Positions 8,481 to 17,972 of a DNA stretch of 59,563 nt are shown piece after piece. The DNA comes from Cryomorphaceae bacterium (GTDB lineage Bacteria; Bacteroidota; Bacteroidia; Flavobacteriales; Schleiferiaceae). The notes below the pieces were generated by a model. The model was not told the origin of the DNA, did no database searches, and was given only the letters and a program-made list of their open reading frames with translations. A program made the translations under genes and the position numbers. Numbering within the stretch: the first letter of the stretch is position 1; each line of letters opens with the position of its first letter. The stretch spans positions 1 to 59,563 of the forward strand of contig JAHEKP010000008.1 in the NCBI GenBank assembly GCA_024638285.1. The letters are read 5' to 3'.

Positions 8481-9653
8481 ATGGATGCATTCCACCACCC
8501 CGATTATTACCAATTGGATGATTTGCTCTCAGAGGAACATAAAATGGTCCGCGATGCGACCAGAGATTGGATCAAAAGATCGGTCAGCCCCATCATTGAG
8601 GATTATGCGCAGCGCGCAGCTTTTCCAGATCATCTGGTCAAAGAAATGGGCGAAATCGGCTTGTTTGGTCCGTACATACCTGAAGAATATGGCGGTGCCG
8701 GTCTGGATCATATGAGCTACGGCTTAATGATGCAGGAGGTGGAACGCGGTGATTCCGGAGTACGCTCTACATGCTCCGTTCAAAGTTCGCTGGTAATGTT
8801 CCCAATCTTTGCTTACGGCTCAGAAGAACAAAAACGTAAGTTTTTGCCCAAGCTCGCCACGGGCGAATTTTTAGGCTCTTTTGGCCTAACAGAACCCAAT
8901 TTTGGCTCCAACCCTGGCGGAATGACCACAAATTTTAAAGAAGACGGCGATGATGTCATCTTGAATGGTGCTAAGATGTGGATTTCTAATGCACCGTTCT
9001 GTCATGTTGCAGTGGTTTGGGCGAAGAACGAGGCCGGGCGCATTAAGGGAATTATCGTAGAACGCGGTATGGAAGGATTCACAACTCCTGAAACGCATAA
9101 TAAATGGTCACTACGTGCTTCAGCTACAGGTGAGCTGGTCTTTGACAATGTTCGTGTGCCAAAAGCAAATATTTTGCCGGGCCGCGACGGTTTAGGTGCG
9201 CCACTTTCTTGTTTAGATAGTGCCCGTTTTGGAATTGCTTGGGGTGCTTTAGGAGCTGCAATGGACTGTTATGATACCGCGTTGCGCTATTCAAAAGAAC
9301 GCATCCAGTTTGGAAAGCCTATTGCTGGATTCCAATTGCAACAAAAGAAATTGGCTGAAATGATTACTGAAATCACGAAAGCGCAGCTGCTAACCTACAG
9401 GCTAGGTCAACTCAAAAATGAGGGTAAAGCCACTACTGGACAGATTTCCATGGCGAAGAGAAACAATGTTGAAATTGCCCTAAAAATTGCTCGCGAAGCG
9501 AGGCAAATGCTTGGTGGAATGGGCATTACAGGAGATTTCTCCATCATGCGTCACATGATGAATCTCGAATCTGTGGTTACCTATGAAGGCACCCATGATA
9601 TTCACTTACTTATTACAGGTTTAGACGTAACGGGTGAGAATGCGTTTGTTTAA
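8481..9653 (+). CDS. Acyl-CoA dehydrogenase, glutaryl-CoA dehydrogenase-like
   Basis: A 390-residue FAD-dependent acyl-CoA dehydrogenase, most like glutaryl-CoA dehydrogenase, which oxidises and decarboxylates glutaryl-CoA to crotonyl-CoA in lysine/tryptophan breakdown and passes electrons to ETF. Seen: the SVQSSLVMFPI segment near residue 95 that in GCDH includes substrate-binding residues, GLTEPNFGSNPGGM (FAD/substrate loop), MWISNAP, ERIQFGKPI, and the catalytic-base region VVTYEGTHDIHLLITG near the C-terminus. The aspartate of the common TEPxxGSD motif is Asn here. The electron acceptor genes etfA/etfB lie 13 kb away. The gene stands alone, with a terminator after it. Confidence 0.85.
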   Translation: MDAFHHPDYYQLDDLLSEEHKMVRDATRDWIKRSVSPIIEDYAQRAAFPDHLVKEMGEIGLFGPYIPEEYGGAGLDHMSYGLMMQEVERGDSGVRSTCSVQSSLVMFPIFAYGSEEQKRKFLPKLATGEFLGSFGLTEPNFGSNPGGMTTNFKEDGDDVILNGAKMWISNAPFCHVAVVWAKNEAGRIKGIIVERGMEGFTTPETHNKWSLRASATGELVFDNVRVPKANILPGRDGLGAPLSCLDSARFGIAWGALGAAMDCYDTALRYSKERIQFGKPIAGFQLQQKKLAEMITEITKAQLLTYRLGQLKNEGKATTGQISMAKRNNVEIALKIAREARQMLGGMGITGDFSIMRHMMNLESVVTYEGTHDIHLLITGLDVTGENAFV

Positions 9654-9677
9654 ACGTAGAAATAAGAATGATAACGT

Positions 9678-9710
9678 AAAATCGCTCCAGAAATGGGGCG
9701 ATTTTTTTTT
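9678..9710 (+). terminator. Intrinsic terminator after the acyl-CoA dehydrogenase
   Basis: Stem ATCGCTCC (9681-9688) / GGGGCGAT (9695-9702), extendable by A-T pairs, with a 6-nt loop and a run of T to 9710. It lies 24 nt after the plus-strand stop; its T-run reaches the stop codon of the convergent lipoprotein gene. Confidence 0.85.
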
Positions 9711-10170
9711 AGTTTGAAATGCGAATGATGTTTCCACCATCAAATTGGCAAGAGAACTCTTTAACAGGCAGGAGGTAGGTGGTGTCTATGCTTTGCCCAT
9801 CCAGCGCTTGGTACTTATGACCGTTGCATCCGCAGGTTAAATAGAGATCACCCATGCTGCTACTGAGTAGACCGCAACCGTCGTTCCAATGGTAGGGGCA
9901 CGCCAATTCGTAAGCAGCAAAATCGTAATACTCTTGATCGAAATAACGACGGTAAATAACGATGCCACCGTGACCTGCGTTTGGAAGAATTAATTGGCCG
10001 CCTACAACGGTTAAATTGAAACTTGACGGGTCGCTTAAATAGACTGTTTCATCTACTAAAGGTTCCGGGATATCGTATTGTATTGCGGTCGTATTGCACC
10101 CAAAAGTCATGAAGGCAATGCCGCAAAGTGATAGTAATCGTCTGAATTTCAGTGGTATTGTTGGATTCAT
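9709..10170 (-). CDS. Rieske-like lipoprotein with altered metal-binding motif
   Basis: A 153-residue putative lipoprotein from the ATG at 10170: hydrophobic signal ending in MTFGC, a lipobox-like site. The second half (about 80-145) resembles the Rieske [2Fe-2S] fold: ELACPYHWNDGC, then LYLTCGCNGHKY and a terminal beta strand. A classical Rieske centre uses C-x-H and C-x2-H; here the first pair is C-x2-H (CPYH), so an ordinary cluster is doubtful, although the second pair (CNGH) is intact. Similar Cys-rich Rieske-like lipoproteins occur in Bacteroidota. It faces away from the receptor operon and shares a 94-bp intergenic region with it. Function unknown; assignment moderate. Confidence 0.6.
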   Translation of the reverse strand: MNPTIPLKFRRLLSLCGIAFMTFGCNTTAIQYDIPEPLVDETVYLSDPSSFNLTVVGGQLILPNAGHGGIVIYRRYFDQEYYDFAAYELACPYHWNDGCGLLSSSMGDLYLTCGCNGHKYQALDGQSIDTTYLLPVKEFSCQFDGGNIIRISN

Positions 10171-10198
10171 AGGTCTTCGCAAGATAGGTACAAATTGG

Positions 10199-10231
10199 TT
10201 GTGGTTTCTGCCGGTCTACTTCTTATATTTA
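10199..10231 (+). promoter_or_regulatory. Predicted promoter of the receptor/T9SS cargo/PorV operon
   Basis: TTG at 10199-10201 and TATATTTA at 10224-10231 (one mismatch to TAnnTTTG) with a 22-nt spacer. The first gene starts 33 nt downstream at 10265. Confidence 0.4.
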
Positions 10232-10264
10232 CATCCTTAGAACCCAAACGTAAAGCCAGATTAT

Positions 10265-13200
10265 ATGGTTAAAAGAATACTCACGCTCGTTTTGACACTT
10301 AGTGTTGCGTTCAGTTTTGCGCAATCTCGTCCCGGATCTGTTAAGGGAACGGTCAAGGATAAGCGCACCGGTGAAGTCATTCCCTTCGCTACGGTAATTG
10401 TAAAAGACCGCGACGTGGTCGTTACAACCGGTACAACGGATTTTGATGGAAAGTTCAATATTAATCCAGTGAACGCAGGGATATACAATTTAACCTGTAA
10501 GTTTATTGGCTATGCTGATTTCAACCTGAATGGTGTTACTGTGAATGCAGGAAAACCAAAGGTGGTTGATTTCGATATGACGGTTGAATCGACTATGATT
10601 CAAGAAGTAACGGTTACAGCTCAAGAAGAGCTCATTGAAACGGGTAAGACTTCCGACATTGTAAGTGCAGAAGAAATTAAAAACTTACCCTACCGTAACC
10701 TTAGTCAGATCGTAGGTACTACTGCGGGTGTTTTCCAACAAGACGGTTCGGGTTCATTTAACGTTCGTGGTGCACGTTCTTCAACGAACGTTGTATTTAT
10801 TGATGGTGTGAAAGTTCGTGGGGATGTAAATATTCCTCGTGACGCGATTCTCTCTACGGAGGTAATCACCGGTGGACTTCCTGCCCAGTATGGTGATGTT
10901 ACGGGTGGTGTGATTTCTACCACTACAAAAGGCCCTGCGCCTTACTACTTTGGTTCTTCAGAGGTCTTGAGCAGTTCTTTGTTCGATCAATACCACTACA
11001 ATCTTGGCGCACTGACCTTGGGTGGACCTATTATTAGAAGTAAATCTGGCCAACCTGTTGTTGGTTTCCTTTTAGCTTCAGAATTTCAATACAATAAAGA
11101 CGGTTCGCCGCGTTCATTGGCTACTTATAAAGTAAACGATGATAAATTGGCAGAACTTCAGGCGAACCCATTGACGCCGGCTTCTAGCGGTTTCGGGGTT
11201 TTGAATTCTGCAGATTTCTTAACAGCAAACGACCTCGTCACGCAAAACTATCGTGAAAATGTTGCGAGTACTGCAGTGCGTATGTCCGGTAACCTAAAGT
11301 TTGTGACTTCAGAGAAAACGACGCTAACCATTGGGGGACGTTTCAATTTGAATCGTGGTCGCTCAGGGAGTCGATTCAACGAATTGGTGAATTACGATAA
11401 CAATGCGGAATATTTCCGTCAGGATTGGTCGACTTATGTGCGCTTCCAACAGCGTTTCGGGAATGCTTCAGACTCTTCGAATTCAATCATTCGAAATGCA
11501 TTCTACACCATTCAAATGGATTTCACGCGCAACACTGGTTTCAACAGAGATGCACGACACAAAGAGAACTTCTTTAACTATGGACATATTGGTACGTTCA
11601 AAACGACCTACCGTCCGCTGTATACTTTAGGTACTGATACCATTACGGATCCAAACGATCCTAACTATGGTAAAGTGATGAACGCATATACACAAGCCGT
11701 TTGGCAAAGTGTCAACGTTGATTATACTCCATCAGAGAATAATCCAATTCTGGCCAATTACACTTCGAACTTCTTCAATTTTGTAGAAACCAATTCCATT
11801 TTCAACAATGCGCGTTCGCTTGAAGATATCCGTGCAGGAGGAGGTTTGCTCAATGGTGATCAACCTTCGAGTGTATATGGTCTTTGGGGTAATGTAGGGG
11901 TCAATCAAAGTGGTTACAGTAAATTCTTGAACGACCAGTTCCGTATAACGGCTTCCTCAACTTTTGATATTGGTGATCATGCCCTTATCGTTGGTGTAGA
12001 ATACGAGCAGCGTTTTGACCGCTCATACGGCCTAGGAACTACTGGATTATGGACGTTAATGCGTTTGTTACAAAATGACGCCATTCGAGAATTGGACCTT
12101 AATAATCCAGTAGCCTCTTACGATAACAACGGCGTTTTTCAGGACACGCTATCCTACAATAGATTATTCGATGCTGATAAACCAAGAACGTTTGACCGCA
12201 AATTGCGCGAGGCCTTAGGATACGATCCTAACGGTACGGATTGGTTAGATATAGACAGCTACGATCCATCTACGTTCAGCTTGGATATGTTCTCAGCAAA
12301 TGAATTGTTGAATATTGGTTCTGGAGCATACGTAAGCTATTATGGTTTTGATTATTTAGGAAACCAATTAACAACTCGTCCTTCACTAAACGATTTTTAC
12401 TCTACAGATGCTCAAGGAAATTCAAAGCGACTCATTGGTGCATTTGAGCCCATTTACATGGCCGGATACATTCAGGATCAGTTCACGTTTGAAGACCTTT
12501 TCTTCAATATTGGGATACGTGTAGACCGCTTCGATGCAAACCAACCGGTACTTGCAGATCCATTCGTATTGTACCCCGCTTATACGGTAGGAGATTTAGC
12601 AAGTACTGCTCTTGCGGGCGCTCAGGTTCCTAGCGGGATGAGTGATAATGCGGTAGTTTATGTAGACGATCAAGAAAACCCTTCAACTATTGTGGGTTAC
12701 CGGGATGGTTTTACATGGTATACGGCTAACGGTGATGTTGAAGCAAACCCTAAAAACATAGCAGATGCCAGTGGCGGTATAAAGCCGTTCTTGAAGCAGC
12801 CTGGTGTAGAAGAGCAAAAATTGTCAGTAACAGCCAATGAGAGCTTCAAGGATTATGCGCCTCAGGTAACTGTGAGCCCGCGTGTATCGTTCCAATTCCC
12901 CATTTCAGATGAAGCGGAATTCTTCGCACATTACGATATTTTGGTGCAACGCCCAGACCCAGGGTTGAACCGTATGAACCCAATTACCTACTTGCAATTG
13001 GAAAACGGTGATAATGGTAACATCCTTGCCAACCCAGATCTTAAGCCACAACGCACCACAGATTATGAGATTGGTTTCCGTCAAAAGCTAAACGAAAACA
13101 GTGCACTTAAATTGAGTGCTTTCTACCGTGAGATGCGCGACATGATGCAGACCTTAAGTATGACTGAGGCCTATCCTATTACCTACATCGCCTACGGCAA

Positions 13201-13912
13201 CTTAGATTTCGCTACCACTAAAGGGTATACGGTTTCTTATGATCTCCGTAGAACAGGAAATGTACGTATGAACGCAAACTATACTCTACAGTTCGCTGAC
13301 GGTACAGGTTCAGGTGCGAATTCAGGTGCGAACATTGCACGTTCTGGACAGCCTAACTTGCGTTACATCTTGCCATTGACGTACGATTCTCGCCATCAGG
13401 TGGTTATGAATATGGATTACCGTTATGGCGGTGGACCGGAGTATAATGGTCCTGTCTTCTTCGGAAAACGTATCCTAGAAAATGCAGGTGTCAATGTAGT
13501 TTTGAATGCTAATTCTGGAACGCCATACACCCGTCGCGGTTTAGCATTCGGTCTCACAGACGCTGCAACACCAATCACAGGAAACATTAACGGTTCTCGT
13601 TTGCCTTGGAGTTTTAGAATTGATGCCACTGCAAATAAGGTTTGGAACTTTAAAAGAGATGCAACATTTAGCAACTTCGAGGTGTACGTTCAAATACTGA
13701 ATGCCTTGAATACTCAAAACATCTTGGGTGTGTACTCCTTCACAGGCTCGCCAGCCGATGACGGGTACTTAAGTTCGCCACAAGGTCAAAATGCAGTACA
13801 GTTTCAAACAAACGCACAATCGTTTGCAGATCTGTACAACATCAGTTTAGCTAACCCAGGACTATACAGTTTGCCACGTCGAATCCGTCTAGGGTTGCGT
13901 GTAGGATTATAA
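10265..13912 (+). CDS. TonB-dependent receptor with carboxypeptidase-like regulatory domain (SusC-like)
   Basis: A 1215-residue outer-membrane beta-barrel receptor. In order: signal peptide (1-20, ending SFAQ); a carboxypeptidase-regulatory-like domain (about 24-105: GTVKDKRTGEVIPFATV, then TDFDGKFNINPV); a plug domain (about 125-225: VVFIDGVKVRG, GGLPAQYGDVTGGVISTTTKG); and a barrel of nearly 1000 residues ending in RRIRLGLRVGL. Such receptors import large ligands using TonB energy. No susD lies next to it; instead the next gene, 24 nt on, encodes a T9SS-secreted protein, followed by a PorV-like gene. This suggests the barrel works with a secreted surface partner. I cannot tell the substrate. 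The start at 10265 gives a good signal peptide. Confidence 0.9.
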   Translation: MVKRILTLVLTLSVAFSFAQSRPGSVKGTVKDKRTGEVIPFATVIVKDRDVVVTTGTTDFDGKFNINPVNAGIYNLTCKFIGYADFNLNGVTVNAGKPKVVDFDMTVESTMIQEVTVTAQEELIETGKTSDIVSAEEIKNLPYRNLSQIVGTTAGVFQQDGSGSFNVRGARSSTNVVFIDGVKVRGDVNIPRDAILSTEVITGGLPAQYGDVTGGVISTTTKGPAPYYFGSSEVLSSSLFDQYHYNLGALTLGGPIIRSKSGQPVVGFLLASEFQYNKDGSPRSLATYKVNDDKLAELQANPLTPASSGFGVLNSADFLTANDLVTQNYRENVASTAVRMSGNLKFVTSEKTTLTIGGRFNLNRGRSGSRFNELVNYDNNAEYFRQDWSTYVRFQQRFGNASDSSNSIIRNAFYTIQMDFTRNTGFNRDARHKENFFNYGHIGTFKTTYRPLYTLGTDTITDPNDPNYGKVMNAYTQAVWQSVNVDYTPSENNPILANYTSNFFNFVETNSIFNNARSLEDIRAGGGLLNGDQPSSVYGLWGNVGVNQSGYSKFLNDQFRITASSTFDIGDHALIVGVEYEQRFDRSYGLGTTGLWTLMRLLQNDAIRELDLNNPVASYDNNGVFQDTLSYNRLFDADKPRTFDRKLREALGYDPNGTDWLDIDSYDPSTFSLDMFSANELLNIGSGAYVSYYGFDYLGNQLTTRPSLNDFYSTDAQGNSKRLIGAFEPIYMAGYIQDQFTFEDLFFNIGIRVDRFDANQPVLADPFVLYPAYTVGDLASTALAGAQVPSGMSDNAVVYVDDQENPSTIVGYRDGFTWYTANGDVEANPKNIADASGGIKPFLKQPGVEEQKLSVTANESFKDYAPQVTVSPRVSFQFPISDEAEFFAHYDILVQRPDPGLNRMNPITYLQLENGDNGNILANPDLKPQRTTDYEIGFRQKLNENSALKLSAFYREMRDMMQTLSMTEAYPITYIAYGNLDFATTKGYTVSYDLRRTGNVRMNANYTLQFADGTGSGANSGANIARSGQPNLRYILPLTYDSRHQVVMNMDYRYGGGPEYNGPVFFGKRILENAGVNVVLNANSGTPYTRRGLAFGLTDAATPITGNINGSRLPWSFRIDATANKVWNFKRDATFSNFEVYVQILNALNTQNILGVYSFTGSPADDGYLSSPQGQNAVQFQTNAQSFADLYNISLANPGLYSLPRRIRLGLRVGL

Positions 13913-13936
13913 TAAAGAAGCATAGGAAAACAGCAT

Positions 13937-16900
13937 ATGAAAAGAGTTTACCTCCTTTTACTTTCAACCGCTTTCGCTTTACCACTTTCAGCACGTGAGG
14001 TGCAAGGCGCGAACAAGACCACTCAAACAACGGGATCTATGAAGACCGTTGAAGAATTGTGTCAGCCTTCAAAAGCGCAAAGTGATTTAAGTATTAATAA
14101 TGTTCGCGCAACCATTCTGGGTGGTGGTGATATGTGGTGGGATTTAAATACCGCGCGCTACGAAGTACCCAAAGGATCTAACAAGCATTCGATGTTCGCA
14201 GGTTCGTTGTGGCTTGGTGGTGTTGATGAGGGTAACCAATTAAAGTTGGCTGCCATGACCTATCGTCAGGCGGGTAACGATTACTGGCCAGGTCCACTAA
14301 CTAGTGACGGTACAGCATCTACGAACAAAGAAATTTGTGATAAATACGACCGTCACTGGATTATATACCGTGAGGAAGTAGATATTCACAAAGCATGGTT
14401 GGAATGTTTAGACGATCCCAACTGTGACGAGACTGAATTATTTCCGGGTTATGAAAGTCAAATACCTGAATCAATCAAGGATTGGCCAGGAAACGGTGTA
14501 GATGGTGAATTACCTTATCAATTGGCTCCATTTATTGATCGTGACGGTGACGGCGTCTACGATTACCTTGTAGACTATCCGGCTTACGACATTGATAAGG
14601 AGTATGACTGCCGCGATAAAGAAACGGATGTACTCTATGGTGATCAAACCATCTGGTGGGTATACAACGACCGTGGAAACGTGCACACGGAATCACAAGC
14701 TGGAGCGCTGGGTTTTGAAATTCGTGCTCAAGCGTTCGCTTTCTCGACGAATGATGAGGTGAACAATATGACGTTCAACAACTACCGCATCATTAACCGT
14801 TCGACATTCCGCTTGACCAACACTTATTTCTCTACTTGGTTTGATCCAGATTTAGGTAACTATACTGATGATATCATCGGTTGTGATATTGCACGTGGTC
14901 TTGGCTATTGTTATAATTCAGATACGGAAGATGAAGGTCCTTTGGGTTATGGTTTGAACCCTCCGGCTGTTGGGTTTGACTTTTTCCAAGGTCCATTCGC
15001 AGATTACTATGACGGTATTGATAACGATCGCGACGGTTGTGTGGATGGTGTAAAAGATCCAGAAACAGGATTGTGTGTGGCTGAAGATCCAGCTACAGGT
15101 GTGAACGAACGTATTATCATGAGTCATTTCATGTACTACAACAACACCGCTTCAAACATCTCTGGTAACCCAGATAACGCAACACATTTCTACAACTATA
15201 TGCGTGCGCTATGGAAAAACGGTTCAGAGTTAATTATTGAAACTCCTTCAGGTCCAGGTGATCAAGGGAATGGTGACGGTTTTGTTGCATCAGGTAATGG
15301 TACTTCAACACAGTTTGCTTACCCAGGAATGTCTTACGATACTACGGGAGCATATCCTCCATATGCACCGGTCAACTGGTGGGAAAGTCCAGCCAACAAA
15401 GAGGATAAGCGCGGATTGCACAGTGCAGGTCCATTCTCATTGGCACCGGGTGCATTAAACTTTGTAACGACTGGAGTAGTTTGGGAGCGTGATCTTATTA
15501 ATAATGATTTGTTCGCTTCTGTAGAGAAGGTAATTATTGCTGATGATAAAGCGCAGAAACTTTTTGATAACTGTTTCCAAGTATTGAATGGTCCGGATGC
15601 TCCGGATGTTGAAATTCAGGAATTGGACCGTGAACTTATTTTGAAGTTAACGTACGGACCGGGTAGTAATAATGAAGCATTCAGCTACCGTGAGCGTGAT
15701 CCGCTTATTACTGTTAGTCCGGACGATCGTGACTCTATTTTAAATGTAAACCCAGATTATTTCGACTATAAATTTGAAGGGTTCCAGATATTCCAATTAT
15801 CGAACAGCGATGTAAGTATTTCAGATATTTACGATCCAACACAAAGTCGTTTGGTAGCGCAGTGTGATGTCAAAAATGGGATCACCCAGTTGATCAATTG
15901 GGAGGTAGATCCAGATTTGAATGCCCTTGTGCCACAAGACATGACGCTAACTACGAATAACAGCGGGGTATTTACATCGTTCCAAGTGCGTGAAGATGTC
16001 TTTGCTACAGGAGATCGTTCGTTGATCAACCACAAGGAATACTACTTCACGATCATTGCATACGGTCAAAACCAATATGAAGTGTTCAACCCTACTATTG
16101 CTCCGGGTGGTCAAAAAATACCATTCTTAGCGGGTCGTCGTAACATTAAGACCTATACGGCTATTCCACATCAGATTGATTCAGAAAAGGGCGGTACTAT
16201 TCAGGTTGCGCAGTACGGTGATGGTCCGGAAATCACACGATTGGATGGTGTGGGTAACGGCGGAGGTGAGTTAGAACTGACCTTAACAGAAGTAAAAGAC
16301 ATCATGGACGGCAACGGCTCGGGCCAACCTACCTACATGGGCGGTTTAGGACCAGTAGCTATAAAAGTGGTTGATCCGTTGGAAGTGAAGAATGGAGAAT
16401 ATACCCTGACTCTTGATGGATCTAGTGGAAATGCGCAGTGGGAAATCACAGATGGAAGTGGTGCAGTGATAGCAACTGCGGATACGACCATATCTTTCTA
16501 CAATGAGCAAATTATTCCTGAATTGGGCTTATCGGTTGCAATGCAACAGGCACCAGCACCGGGAGGTGACGACGAAGGAACGTATGATAACGGTGTTATC
16601 TTCTCTGAAATCATCTATGAGGATCCATCAAAAGAATGGTGGTCAGGTATTGCTGATGATAAGAGCTATACTCCATACAACTGGATTCTCGCGGGTACGA
16701 ACAGTTTCCCAACAGAAGAGCCTGCAACATTATATCCAGATCAAGATGGTGATGCAAAAGGCTATTTTGAGAATATCGTAGATGGAACTTGGGGACCGTA
16801 TATGTATGCATCGGCAAACAACCGTTCTACTGTAAATGGTTTCAATAACTACGGTATGGGTCCTGCCCAGAGTATCGGTAGGAATTTAAATGATGCTTCT

Positions 16901-17959
16901 GATCTGCATTCTGTAGATATTGTATTTACAACAGATGTCAGTAAATGGACCCGTGTTCCAGTATTTGAAATGGCTGAAGATGCAGCATTGAGCGAACATG
17001 GCGATAAGAAATTGACCCAGCGTCAAGATACTTCTTGGACTCTAGAAAATGGGGTATTGAAAAGAGCACCAGGTCTAGAGCCCGGTTGGTCTTATTTCCC
17101 GGGATATGCTATAGATATTGAGACAGGTAAGCGCTTGAACATGGCCTTTGGTGAGAACTCGTGGTTGCCAGGTGAAAACGGTAATGATATGTTGTGGAAT
17201 CCAACGGACAGAGAATTCTTGCCACCTGGAAATACAGTAAATGGCGGTTATGTCTTTGGTGGTCAGCATGTGATCTACGTCTTCGCGGATGAAGATAAAA
17301 TAGGTGGGTCTACAACGGATCTAGAATACCAAGGTGCTAATCCAAATGATTGGCCGCTTAAAGATTTGATGGCAGATCTCGTCAAAACGGGGGGGTTAGG
17401 AAACATAGCTAAAGCAAACTTCTGGAGAGCTTGTCGTTGGATCGGTATGCCTACTTTACGTCGTGGAATGGATTTCGATCCATATACGGAGCTGCCAACT
17501 CAAACGCGAATCCGTATTCGAATGAATACAGCGTACGCAAATAGAGAATTGGCAGATGCTCCAAACGATGGTAATCCGCAATTCCTTTTCAATACGTCGA
17601 ATATAGCGACGAGAACGTATCAGGATACCATTGGTAAGACTGCAATGGAGACCATTCGTGTCGTACCTAATCCATACTACGGCTTTAGTACGTATGAATC
17701 CTCTCAGTTAGATAATATAGTTAAGATTACGAATCTTCCGGAAACGTGTACCATTAGCATCTTTACGCCAAACGGTACCATGATTCGTCAGATCCGTAAA
17801 GACAATAGCATGACCTATGTGGAATGGGATATGAAAAACACCTACAGTGTGCCTATAGCATCTGGTGTTTATATCATTCACGTCGATGCAGGTGAGCTCG
17901 GTGAAAAAATTGTGAAATGGTTCGGTGCGTTACGTCCGGTCGATTTGAACTCATTCTAA
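13937..17959 (+). CDS. Large T9SS-secreted surface protein of unknown function
   Basis: A 1340-residue protein with a signal peptide (1-19, ending LSA). The N-terminal region has the sequence INNVRATILGGGDMWWD then YEVPKGSNKHSMFAGSLWLGG, which I have seen only in uncharacterised Bacteroidota/Ignavibacteria surface proteins. Asp-rich, calcium-site-like loops occur at about 200-208 (DRDGDGVYD) and 360-369 (DNDRDGCVDG), and another lies near 936 (DQDGDAKG). The last 90 residues form a T9SS type A-like C-terminal domain (VVPNPYYGFS, then ISIFTPNGTMIRQIR, then SGVYIIHVDAGELGEKIVKW), extended by a short tail ending LNSF. It is expected on the cell surface or in the medium. It lies 24 nt after the receptor and 13 nt before the PorV-like gene, so the three are co-transcribed. 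No enzymatic motif was recognised. Confidence 0.8.
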   Translation: MKRVYLLLLSTAFALPLSAREVQGANKTTQTTGSMKTVEELCQPSKAQSDLSINNVRATILGGGDMWWDLNTARYEVPKGSNKHSMFAGSLWLGGVDEGNQLKLAAMTYRQAGNDYWPGPLTSDGTASTNKEICDKYDRHWIIYREEVDIHKAWLECLDDPNCDETELFPGYESQIPESIKDWPGNGVDGELPYQLAPFIDRDGDGVYDYLVDYPAYDIDKEYDCRDKETDVLYGDQTIWWVYNDRGNVHTESQAGALGFEIRAQAFAFSTNDEVNNMTFNNYRIINRSTFRLTNTYFSTWFDPDLGNYTDDIIGCDIARGLGYCYNSDTEDEGPLGYGLNPPAVGFDFFQGPFADYYDGIDNDRDGCVDGVKDPETGLCVAEDPATGVNERIIMSHFMYYNNTASNISGNPDNATHFYNYMRALWKNGSELIIETPSGPGDQGNGDGFVASGNGTSTQFAYPGMSYDTTGAYPPYAPVNWWESPANKEDKRGLHSAGPFSLAPGALNFVTTGVVWERDLINNDLFASVEKVIIADDKAQKLFDNCFQVLNGPDAPDVEIQELDRELILKLTYGPGSNNEAFSYRERDPLITVSPDDRDSILNVNPDYFDYKFEGFQIFQLSNSDVSISDIYDPTQSRLVAQCDVKNGITQLINWEVDPDLNALVPQDMTLTTNNSGVFTSFQVREDVFATGDRSLINHKEYYFTIIAYGQNQYEVFNPTIAPGGQKIPFLAGRRNIKTYTAIPHQIDSEKGGTIQVAQYGDGPEITRLDGVGNGGGELELTLTEVKDIMDGNGSGQPTYMGGLGPVAIKVVDPLEVKNGEYTLTLDGSSGNAQWEITDGSGAVIATADTTISFYNEQIIPELGLSVAMQQAPAPGGDDEGTYDNGVIFSEIIYEDPSKEWWSGIADDKSYTPYNWILAGTNSFPTEEPATLYPDQDGDAKGYFENIVDGTWGPYMYASANNRSTVNGFNNYGMGPAQSIGRNLNDASDLHSVDIVFTTDVSKWTRVPVFEMAEDAALSEHGDKKLTQRQDTSWTLENGVLKRAPGLEPGWSYFPGYAIDIETGKRLNMAFGENSWLPGENGNDMLWNPTDREFLPPGNTVNGGYVFGGQHVIYVFADEDKIGGSTTDLEYQGANPNDWPLKDLMADLVKTGGLGNIAKANFWRACRWIGMPTLRRGMDFDPYTELPTQTRIRIRMNTAYANRELADAPNDGNPQFLFNTSNIATRTYQDTIGKTAMETIRVVPNPYYGFSTYESSQLDNIVKITNLPETCTISIFTPNGTMIRQIRKDNSMTYVEWDMKNTYSVPIASGVYIIHVDAGELGEKIVKWFGALRPVDLNSF

Positions 17960-17972
17960 GCGAAAAAGACCT

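Noticed and set aside
8481-9653. Reading the acyl-CoA dehydrogenase as a defective enzyme because the usual TEPxxGSD has Asn
   Set aside because: The catalytic Glu region and FAD segments are intact, so a tolerated substitution is more likely.
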